From Candidatus Pelagibacter sp. (GTDB taxonomy: Bacteria > Pseudomonadota > Alphaproteobacteria > Pelagibacterales > Pelagibacteraceae), in the NCBI GenBank assembly GCA_028103285.1, contig JAOHNF010000003.1, positions 1 to 64,000 on the forward strand: a DNA stretch of 64,000 nucleotides, in the 5' to 3' direction. Positions 57,723-64,000 of this stretch are shown here, one piece after another; position 1 is the first letter of the stretch, and each line of letters starts with the position of its first letter. Both the position numbers and the translations under genes were made by a program. The notes under the pieces were generated by a model, which was given only the letters and a program-made list of their open reading frames with translations, ran no database searches and had not been told where the DNA came from.

Positions 57723-57750
57723 TTTGTGAAAGATACATTATTATAAAAAA

Positions 57751-57774
57751 AAGGCCCAAGAAATATTGGGCCTT
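57751..57774 (-). terminator. Terminator between the TAXI binding protein and the permease
   Basis: Perfect AAGGCCCAA/TTGGGCCTT stem with a 6-base loop, followed on the minus strand by an unbroken T run. It sits after the binding-protein gene and before the permease gene in the direction of transcription, so partial read-through would give more binding protein than permease. On the plus strand the stem is also followed by TTTT. Confidence 0.85.
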
Positions 57775-57798
57775 TTTTAATTAACTTTAAAAGTTGAA

Positions 57799-58803
57799 TT
57801 ACATTAATCCAGCTTCTTTATAAGCTTTAATTGCACCTGGGTGTAACGGAGCAGATAAACCAGCTTTAATCATGTCTTCTTTTTTCAAGAATCCAAATGC
57901 TGGATGTTGTGCTTTAAAATCATCAAAGTTATCCATTACAGCTTTAGTAACTAAATATACTAATTCATCAGAAACATCTGCACTTGTTACAACAGTAGCT
58001 TTTACACCAAATGTTGTCGCATCTTTTTTCTGATTTGAGTAAGTTCCTTTTGGAATTACTGCTTTAGCATAGTAATCAGCGCCACTAATTAATCCTTGAA
58101 CTGGAGCACCAGTTAAATTAATTGGACTAGCTTTAGCTTTACAAGTTGCAGCTTGTTCCATAGCGCCATTTGGAAATCCAACCGAATATCCGAATGCATC
58201 TATTTTACCATCACAAAGTGCTTTTACTTGCTCAGATGAAGTTAATTCGGTTACTGATTTAAAGTAACTGTTATCAACTCCTTGCGCTTTCATTAACTCT
58301 TCCATAGTTCCTCTTTGACCAGAACCGGGATTACCAATATTTACTACTTTTCCTTTTAAGCTTTTGAAATCTTTAATTTTAGATTTTTTACTTGCCCAAA
58401 TTTGGAATGGCTCGTTATGAACTGAAAAAACAGCTCTTAAATTACTAAACTGATTTCCTTCCCATTTGCTTGTTCCATTCACAGCATGATATTGCCAGTC
58501 TGACTGAGCAACACCAAATTGAAATTCACCGTCTTTAATTTGACCAATGTTATAGTTTGATCCACCAGTAGAAGGAGCAGTACATCTGTATGCTTTAGCT
58601 GTACCTTTTTTTCTACCATGGTCAGCACTTATTGCAGATTTATGCAACATTTTGCAGATAGCGTTTCCAGTTTGGAAATATACTCCAGTTGGTCCGCCAG
58701 TTCCTATTGTAAAGAACTCTGCTGATTTTGCGATTGAAGTAACCGGGCTTGATAAAGCAAACGTTACTAAAACTGCTGAAATCATTGATATTAATTTTTT
58801 CAT
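57799..58803 (-). CDS. TAXI-family TRAP transporter solute-binding protein
   Basis: A 334-aa periplasmic protein with a clear signal peptide (MKK, hydrophobic core, cleavage near residue 28). The mature start FFTIGTGGPTGVYFQTGNAIC is the TAXI signature (imprinted solute-binding family). Later, KGKVVNIGNPGSGQRGT lines the usual binding cleft. An AGGAG ribosome-binding site precedes the ATG. The substrate is probably an organic acid or amino acid, unknown. A strong terminator follows the gene. Confidence 0.93.
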   Translation of the reverse strand: MKKLISMISAVLVTFALSSPVTSIAKSAEFFTIGTGGPTGVYFQTGNAICKMLHKSAISADHGRKKGTAKAYRCTAPSTGGSNYNIGQIKDGEFQFGVAQSDWQYHAVNGTSKWEGNQFSNLRAVFSVHNEPFQIWASKKSKIKDFKSLKGKVVNIGNPGSGQRGTMEELMKAQGVDNSYFKSVTELTSSEQVKALCDGKIDAFGYSVGFPNGAMEQAATCKAKASPINLTGAPVQGLISGADYYAKAVIPKGTYSNQKKDATTFGVKATVVTSADVSDELVYLVTKAVMDNFDDFKAQHPAFGFLKKEDMIKAGLSAPLHPGAIKAYKEAGLM

Positions 58804-58868
58804 TTGATCTCCTATTTGTTAATATTAGATAATTAAACTACGTTATATAAGTGAGGTCAAAGGGAATC

Positions 58869-60107
58869 TTATAAATTTTTAGCCCAATTTGATAGCTTTG
58901 AAACACCTTCGACTACATTTGGGGCGTACTTTTTAATCATATGATCGTCTATTAAATTATAATTTGTAATATTTTTAAAAAATTCTGTTCCATTAAAGTC
59001 AGTGTAACTCAATCTAGCTAACATTTTTTTTGGTTTAAAACCAAAATCTGATCCGGGTAACATAGCTACTCCTGTTTCATTTAAAATTGCTTCACATAAC
59101 TTAGAGGAGTTTTTATATTTATTATTTTTAAATTCTGGCATCAGATAAAAGGCTCCTTGAGGTGGACTTATTAAAACTTTATTAGATCTTAGATTATTAT
59201 AAACATAATTTCCTATAGCATTTAAAATACTTTTTACTTTATTTTTATAATCATCATAATTTCCACTGTAAGCTTCGACAGCTGCAAATTGAGTGGGTGT
59301 ATTGACTGTTGAATATGACTCACTTGCTAAAGATTTTAAACTCGGTAAAAATTCTGTTAACTTATTTGGTACAGCTAAAAATCCCAATCTCCATCCTCCA
59401 GCTCCGCACCATTTACTTAAGCCGTTAGTAATAAAAGTTAATTCAGGGTAATATTTTGATATAGAATTATAATTATTGCTAAAAGTTAAATCCGTATAAA
59501 TTTCATCAGAAAGTACTATTATTTTATATTTCCTTGCCACTATGGCTAATCCTTTCAAATTTTTACAAACTGCACCAGATGGATTGTTAGGTGAATTAAG
59601 TATAAAAATTATATTTTTCTTTTTTCCAATTTTTTTTATTTTTTTTTCAAGTTCGTCTGCTGTTGGAAACCAATTATTTATCTTAGATGTTTCTAGCCAA
59701 TGTACTTTATTTGATCCAATTTGAGCTTGAGGTTCATAAGATACCCAGCCAGGTGCTGGAATTATTATTTCACCTTTAAATGCTATGTGCATTAACAACA
59801 TAGCTTCTTTTGATCCAGGCGTAATCAAAATATTTTCCTTAGGATAATTATTTCCAGTTTTTTTTTGTAAATAATTTGAAATAGCTTCTCTTAATTTAGG
59901 CAAGCCTTGAACTGGTAAATATTCTTTTCTGTGAGCATGATTTTTTAATACTTCAACAATTCTTTCAGGAACTGGAAATGGCGATTGACCGAATCCAAAT
60001 TGATACACTTTTTTACCCTGTTTAATTAATTCTTTTGATTTCTCATTAATTACAAGGGTTGAAGATTCTTTTAATTTGAGAATGCTGTGTTTGATTCTAC
60101 TAGTCAT
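58869..60107 (-). CDS. Class I/II pyridoxal-phosphate aminotransferase
   Basis: About 412 aa from the ATG at 60107 (a TTG just upstream is less likely). Motifs are FGFGQSPFPVPERI, the substrate/PLP segment NSPNNPSGAVC, DEIYTDLTF and the PLP-binding lysine in NGLSKWCGAGGWRLGF. A fold type I aminotransferase resembling aspartate/alanine-type enzymes; the exact amino donor cannot be told from sequence. It lies upstream of the TAXI gene by 65 bases on the same strand. Confidence 0.9.
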   Translation of the reverse strand: MTSRIKHSILKLKESSTLVINEKSKELIKQGKKVYQFGFGQSPFPVPERIVEVLKNHAHRKEYLPVQGLPKLREAISNYLQKKTGNNYPKENILITPGSKEAMLLMHIAFKGEIIIPAPGWVSYEPQAQIGSNKVHWLETSKINNWFPTADELEKKIKKIGKKKNIIFILNSPNNPSGAVCKNLKGLAIVARKYKIIVLSDEIYTDLTFSNNYNSISKYYPELTFITNGLSKWCGAGGWRLGFLAVPNKLTEFLPSLKSLASESYSTVNTPTQFAAVEAYSGNYDDYKNKVKSILNAIGNYVYNNLRSNKVLISPPQGAFYLMPEFKNNKYKNSSKLCEAILNETGVAMLPGSDFGFKPKKMLARLSYTDFNGTEFFKNITNYNLIDDHMIKKYAPNVVEGVSKLSNWAKNL

Positions 60108-60175
60108 CAATCTAGATTTACGTATACGGGGACTAGATATTCAAAGTCAAATCAATATTTAAAAAATAGGAACAT

Positions 60176-60204
60176 TTGACAAAATGATTCGGTCATGTTT
60201 TAAT
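60176..60204 (+). promoter_or_regulatory. Putative sigma-70 promoter for the helicase gene
   Basis: TTGACA (60176-60181), 17-base spacer, TTTAAT (60199-60204), 60 bases before the ATG at 60264. This is the best-formed promoter-like pair I noticed. Confidence 0.5.
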
Positions 60205-60263
60205 CCTACTTTGTTCTCAAATTTGACCCACATATAGTATAAAAAAAAATACCTAACACAAAA

Positions 60264-62489
60264 ATGGAAAATCAATCAGAAAAAATAGTCGCTTTATTAG
60301 GTCCTACAAATACAGGAAAAACTCATGTGGCGATTGAAAAAATGCTTGAATATGACACGGGTATTTTTGGTTTACCACTAAGATTGTTAGCTAGGGAAGT
60401 TTATGACAAGTGTTTAGACAAAGTTGGTGTAGAAAAAGTTGCACTAATAACTGGCGAAGAAAAAATTATTCCTAATACAGCACAATATTTTATTTGCACA
60501 GTTGAATCTATGCCAAAAGATAAAAAGGTTGATTTCATAGCTATTGATGAAGTTCAAATGTCTGCTGATCGTGGGAGAGGACATATTTTTACTCAAAGAA
60601 TGTTGGAAGCTAGAGGAACAAAACTAACTATGTTTTTAGGTTCTCAAGTTATGGCTAAAATTATTGATGAGTTAATAGATGGGGTGGAATTTGAAAAAAG
60701 AGAAAGATACTCAAAATTAAGCTACTCCGGAATAAAAAAAATTTCTAGATTAGATCGAAAAGTGGCAATTATAGCTTTTTCTATAGAGGAAGTTTATGCA
60801 ATAGCTGAATTAGTAAGAAGACAAAAAGGAGGTGCTGCCGTAATTATGGGTTCCTTAAGTCCTAAAACTAGAAATTCACAAGTTGGTTTATACCAATCTG
60901 GAGATGTTGATTATTTAGTTGCAACTGATGCTATAGGTATGGGCTTGAATATGGACATCAATGAAATCTATTTTTCAAATCTAAAGAAGTTTGATGGAAA
61001 AAAAACTAGAAGACTAAACTTAGTTGAAATGTCCCAAATTGCTGGGCGTGCTGGTAGGTATAAAAATGATGGTGGATTTGGAACCACCGGTGATTGTGAA
61101 ACTCTAAATTCAGATGAAATTGAAAAAATAGAAAAACATCAGTTACCAGATACAAAGATGATTTATTGGAGGAATTCAGAACTAAATTTTAGCTCACCTG
61201 TAAAACTTATTGCCTCTCTAGAACAAAAACCTAATCAAAAAAATCTTTTAAGAACAAATGACTCGCTTGACGAAAGTGTACTAAGATTTTTTTTAAAAAA
61301 AGGAGCTAATAATATTATTTATCATAAAAACCTGGATCTACTATGGGAGTGTTGTCAAATTCCAGATTTTGAAAAAAAAGCATATGGACAACACATTAAT
61401 ATAGTAGATAAAGTTTTTCAGTTTTTAACAACGAGAAAAAAAAGAATTCCAAGTATATTTATGAAAGATCAACTTAAAGGGTTAGAAAAAGACCATGGAA
61501 ATGTAGATTTGTTATCTCATAGATTATCAAACGTAAGAACTTGGTCTTACGTGGCTAATAAGAAGAATTGGGTGGAAAATTCCGATTATTGGGTGCAATT
61601 AACAAAAAGTATCGAAGATAAGCTTTCAGATAAGCTACATGATGAGTTAACTAAAAGTTTTATTGATAAAAAAATAAGCATTTTATCGAGAAGTTTAAAA
61701 CAAGACCTAATTTTAAACACTAAAATAAATAACGAAAACAAAATATATATTGATGAACAATTGATTGGCGAATTAAAAGGCCTAAAGTTTTTAGTAGAGG
61801 TTACTTCAAAAACTTTAGATACAGATATAAAATCAATCAAGAAAGCAGCTAAAAAAGGTGTTGAAGAAGAGTTGGTCAAAAGAGTAGAAGAAATTTTAAT
61901 AAAAGGAGAAATTAAAATTAATCACGAAAATAAAATATTATGGAAAGACAATCCAATAGCCTGGTTAAAAAAAGGAAATGATTACTTAAATCCAGAAATC
62001 AATATAATTGCTGATGAGGTTATAAATATTGAATCAAAAACAAAATTAATTAAATATTTAAATAAATGGTTAAAGGATTATATCAGTGAGTTATTAGGTG
62101 ACTTGGTTAGACTTACTGGGCATAAGATTGAAAATAAATACTTAAGAGGTTTAGTTTTTCAACTTTATGAAAGCAATGGTGTTGTTAAAAGAAACGAAGT
62201 TAATCAAATAGTTAAGTCTATACCAGCAGATCAAAGAAAAAAATTGTGGGGTATGGGAATAAAAATAGGAAGGTATCACATTTATCTACCCAAAATGTTA
62301 AAACCAAAAGCCGTTGAATTTAGAATTGGTTTGTGGAAAATATTTAATATTCAGTTCGATAAGAATCAAATTCCTAAATCTGGTTTAAACTTTCTTAATG
62401 ACAAAAAATTAGAAAAAAAATTTTTACTTTTATGCGGATTTGAAAAATTTAGAGATTTTTTTGTAAGAATTGATATTTTATTAACTTAA
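60264..62489 (+). CDS. Suv3-like ATP-dependent RNA helicase
   Basis: A 741-aa superfamily 2 helicase of the type shared by alphaproteobacteria and mitochondria (SUPV3L1). Walker A GPTNTGKT is at 13-20, the DExH-like box DEVQ at 95-98, and the C-terminal motor motifs include IGMGLNMDI and QIAGRAGR. The mitochondrial relative unwinds RNA for degradation; a role in RNA turnover here is inference. The expected C-terminal extension seems to continue in another frame (see the next entry), so this frame probably ends early. Confidence 0.9.
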   Translation: MENQSEKIVALLGPTNTGKTHVAIEKMLEYDTGIFGLPLRLLAREVYDKCLDKVGVEKVALITGEEKIIPNTAQYFICTVESMPKDKKVDFIAIDEVQMSADRGRGHIFTQRMLEARGTKLTMFLGSQVMAKIIDELIDGVEFEKRERYSKLSYSGIKKISRLDRKVAIIAFSIEEVYAIAELVRRQKGGAAVIMGSLSPKTRNSQVGLYQSGDVDYLVATDAIGMGLNMDINEIYFSNLKKFDGKKTRRLNLVEMSQIAGRAGRYKNDGGFGTTGDCETLNSDEIEKIEKHQLPDTKMIYWRNSELNFSSPVKLIASLEQKPNQKNLLRTNDSLDESVLRFFLKKGANNIIYHKNLDLLWECCQIPDFEKKAYGQHINIVDKVFQFLTTRKKRIPSIFMKDQLKGLEKDHGNVDLLSHRLSNVRTWSYVANKKNWVENSDYWVQLTKSIEDKLSDKLHDELTKSFIDKKISILSRSLKQDLILNTKINNENKIYIDEQLIGELKGLKFLVEVTSKTLDTDIKSIKKAAKKGVEEELVKRVEEILIKGEIKINHENKILWKDNPIAWLKKGNDYLNPEINIIADEVINIESKTKLIKYLNKWLKDYISELLGDLVRLTGHKIENKYLRGLVFQLYESNGVVKRNEVNQIVKSIPADQRKKLWGMGIKIGRYHIYLPKMLKPKAVEFRIGLWKIFNIQFDKNQIPKSGLNFLNDKKLEKKFLLLCGFEKFRDFFVRIDILLT

Positions 62490-62551
62490 TTATAATAACA
62501 CTTAAAATTATTGATAATACAAAAAATAGAAGATTTAAAATAAATGCTGAA

Positions 62552-62737
62552 ATGATGAATTTACTGGGTTGTTCTAAAGAAAATTTTTACAAATTAATGG
62601 ATTATATGAATTATAAGAAGGACAAAGATATAGATACATACGTATTTAAAGGAGAAAAAAGGAAAAAAGAAAAATTGATAAAGTTTGACAAAAAAGAAAA
62701 TCCATTTAATAAACTTCTATCTTTGAATATTAAATAA
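62552..62737 (+). pseudogene. Probable out-of-frame C-terminal part of the Suv3-like helicase
   Basis: A 61-aa frame (open upstream to 62474) reading LLGCSKENFYKLMDYMNY, then a lysine-rich tail and NPFNKLLSLNIK. Alphaproteobacterial Suv3-like helicases usually end with a G-C/M-S/T-x-x-x-F-x-x-L-x-x-x-L-G-Y block, so this looks like the missing end of the preceding gene after a one-base loss (or two-base gain) between about 62475 and 62490. Alternatively it is an independent small protein. Confidence 0.55.
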
Positions 62738-62741
62738 ATAA

Positions 62742-63131
62742 ATGAATAAATTAAGTAAAGAAAGTGTTTTAGGTATAACTGCATTATTGGTACATGCAGC
62801 AAAAATTGATGAAATGTATTCTATGCATGAAAAAGAATTAATTAAAAAATTCATTAAATCATATTTGAAAGATGAAGACATAAATGAAACTTTGAAAAAA
62901 GCTGAAGAAATTGAAAACAACTCTAATCAGTTACTTAGTTTTACAAATATTATAAAACAAAATTCAATGGATATTAAAAGAGATGTTGTAGAACATTTAT
63001 GGAAGATAATAATATCGGATAATACTGTAGATCAATATGAGTCTAATTTAATTAGAAGAATTAATGGATTGATATATTTTCCTGATAAAGATAGTGCTGA
63101 AATAAAATTAAGATTACTGAATTCTAAATGA
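62742..63131 (+). CDS. TerB-family protein
   Basis: A 129-aa helical protein of the TerB/TerB-like family: [28 protein letters not shown] contains the early acidic metal-binding positions, and [25 protein letters not shown] the second repeat. TerB proteins are named for tellurite resistance, but most chromosomal members have an undefined, perhaps metal-sensing or membrane-linked, role. It overlaps fdxA by 4 bases (ATGA). Confidence 0.85.
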   Translation: MNKLSKESVLGITALLVHAAKIDEMYSMHEKELIKKFIKSYLKDEDINETLKKAEEIENNSNQLLSFTNIIKQNSMDIKRDVVEHLWKIIISDNTVDQYESNLIRRINGLIYFPDKDSAEIKLRLLNSK

Positions 63132-63469
63132 CTTATATTGTAAAAGACGAATGTATAAAATGTAAATTAACTGATTGTGTTGATGTTTGTCCTGTAGACT
63201 GTTTCTACGAAGGTGAAAATTTTTTAACAATAAATCCTGATGAATGTATAGATTGTGGTGTTTGTGAGCCAGAGTGTCCAATAGATGCAATAAAAGCTGA
63301 CAACGACGAGAGTGTAAAGGACATGGATAAATGGTTGTTGATTAATAAAAAGTATTCTGCAATATGGCCTAATATTTCAAAAAAAAAAGAGCCGATGAAA
63401 GATCATGAAAAGTTTAAAACTGTCAAAGATAAATATGATAAATACTTTTCCGAGAAACCAGGAAAATAA
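63128..63469 (+). CDS. fdxA: 7Fe ferredoxin (FdxA)
   Basis: A 113-aa ferredoxin with cysteines at 9, 12, 17, 21, 40, 43, 46 and 50. The spacing matches Azotobacter-type FdI shifted by one, so C9/C17/C50 should hold a 3Fe-4S cluster and C21/C40/C43/C46 a 4Fe-4S cluster. C25 is an extra. The C-terminal ~50 residues are the family's usual helical tail ([17 protein letters not shown]). A low-potential electron carrier; partners unknown. Confidence 0.96.
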   Translation: MTYIVKDECIKCKLTDCVDVCPVDCFYEGENFLTINPDECIDCGVCEPECPIDAIKADNDESVKDMDKWLLINKKYSAIWPNISKKKEPMKDHEKFKTVKDKYDKYFSEKPGK

Positions 63470-63475
63470 ATAAAT

Positions 63476-64000
63476 ATGCAAAAAAATAAAAAAGCTAAAA
63501 AAGCTAAAAAAACTAAAAAAATAAAAAAAATTAAAAAAGTAAGAGCCACAAATAAGTTCAAGCCGGCTATCAAAACAACAGATAAAAAAAATACTACTCC
63601 AGGACCTGACGAAAAACCAGAAATTAAGAAAATAAAAAAACAGTCTACAGAAAAAAGAATTTATAATCTAAAAGATTATGTTGTTTATCCAAAACATGGT
63701 GTTGGAAAAATTACAGCTATTGAAAAAGCAAATATAGGTGAGATTGATATACAGTTCTACAAAATTTTTGTTGAAAAAGAGAAACTAACTTTAACTGTTC
63801 CAATTAATCAGCAATCAAAACTAAGACCTATTGCCTCCATTAATCAAATAAATAAATGCATATCTATTTTAAAAACTAAGCCAAAAATTAAAAGAACTAT
63901 GTGGAGTAGACGCGCTCAAGAATATGATCAAAAAATAAATTCTGGTAAAATTTATGAATTGGCTGAAGTAGTTAAAGATCTAAATAAGAATACTGATATA
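63476..64000 (+). CDS. CarD-family transcriptional regulator (5' part)
   Basis: The first 175 codons are in the window and the frame is still open at the edge. After a ~60-residue Lys-rich tail with AKK/IKK repeats comes the CarD/TRCF RNA-polymerase-interaction domain: DYVVYPKHGVGKITAIE near 68-85. A DNA-binding helical part begins (IKRTMWSRRAQEYDQKI). CarD proteins stabilise open promoter complexes. The basic tail is longer than in typical CarD/CdnL and could bind nucleic acid. It lies 6 bases after fdxA. Confidence 0.9.
   Translation, partial: MQKNKKAKKAKKTKKIKKIKKVRATNKFKPAIKTTDKKNTTPGPDEKPEIKKIKKQSTEKRIYNLKDYVVYPKHGVGKITAIEKANIGEIDIQFYKIFVEKEKLTLTVPINQQSKLRPIASINQINKCISILKTKPKIKRTMWSRRAQEYDQKINSGKIYELAEVVKDLNKNTDI

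Noticed and set aside
63476..63540. Low-complexity AAAAAG repeat as a non-coding tract
   Set aside because: It stays in frame with a CarD domain and encodes the lysine-rich tail.
1..64000. CRISPR array or cas genes
   Set aside because: No regularly spaced repeats and no Cas-like proteins were seen.

Overview
The window is AT-rich, densely packed alphaproteobacterial DNA that looks like SAR11 (Pelagibacterales). Reasons are the Lys/Asn/Ile-rich proteins, tiny or overlapping gene junctions, and SAR11-like neighbourhoods: dapE next to truA-fmt-def, bolA/J-protein/cobS/cobT, a TAXI-type TRAP importer, and helicase/TerB/fdxA/carD. The taxonomic call is an inference from gene content and style, because no rRNA is present.

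Layout. 1-7.3 kb: the end of dapE, a SET-domain methyltransferase and a glycosyltransferase converge on truA, fmt, def and two envelope proteins; aroK-aroB follow, and aroB carries a one-base frameshift. 7.0-10.6 kb: bolA, a J-domain protein, then the cobS/cobT AAA+/VWA pair. 10.6-14.1 kb: a queuosine-precursor transporter, rpmB, pyrD and class I lysS on the minus strand. 14.2-17.8 kb: trkH, an AmpG-like permease and an SH3-NlpC/P60 hydrolase in one tight operon. 17.9-18.6 kb: two paralogous small membrane proteins among several strong hairpins.

18.6-26.2 kb is a genomic island. A 73-bp perfect direct repeat of the 3' part of tRNA-Ser(GGA) bounds it, with the intact tRNA at the right end. It holds a 531-aa membrane protein of unknown function, a 103-aa unknown, a complete type I restriction-modification system (hsdM, hsdS, hsdR) and only the N-terminal stub of a tyrosine integrase. 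It is the only clearly accessory segment in the window.

26.2-36.8 kb is a long minus-strand translation operon (glycosyltransferase, thrS, infC, rpmI, rplT, pheS, pheT, lepA, glycosyltransferase, tRNA-Ser). 36.8-44.4 kb: an alpha/beta hydrolase, an epimerase-like protein and glutamate synthase gltD-gltB. 44.5-49.6 kb: uppP, tRNA-Arg(UCG), a thiolase, an HDAC-fold deacetylase and acetoacetyl-CoA synthetase. 49.8-54.1 kb: a pyruvate dehydrogenase E1 with its own N-terminal lipoyl domain, followed by an E2 gene with a one-base frameshift. 54.1-60.1 kb: an EamA transporter, a hotdog thioesterase, a TAXI TRAP transporter and an aminotransferase. 60.2-64 kb: a Suv3-like RNA helicase that appears split near its C-terminus, TerB, a 7Fe ferredoxin, and the start of a CarD regulator with a long lysine-rich tail.

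Three conserved genes (aroB, the E2 gene and the helicase) appear interrupted by single-base-scale indels. Either the assembly carries indel errors or these genes are genuinely damaged; read-level checking would decide.
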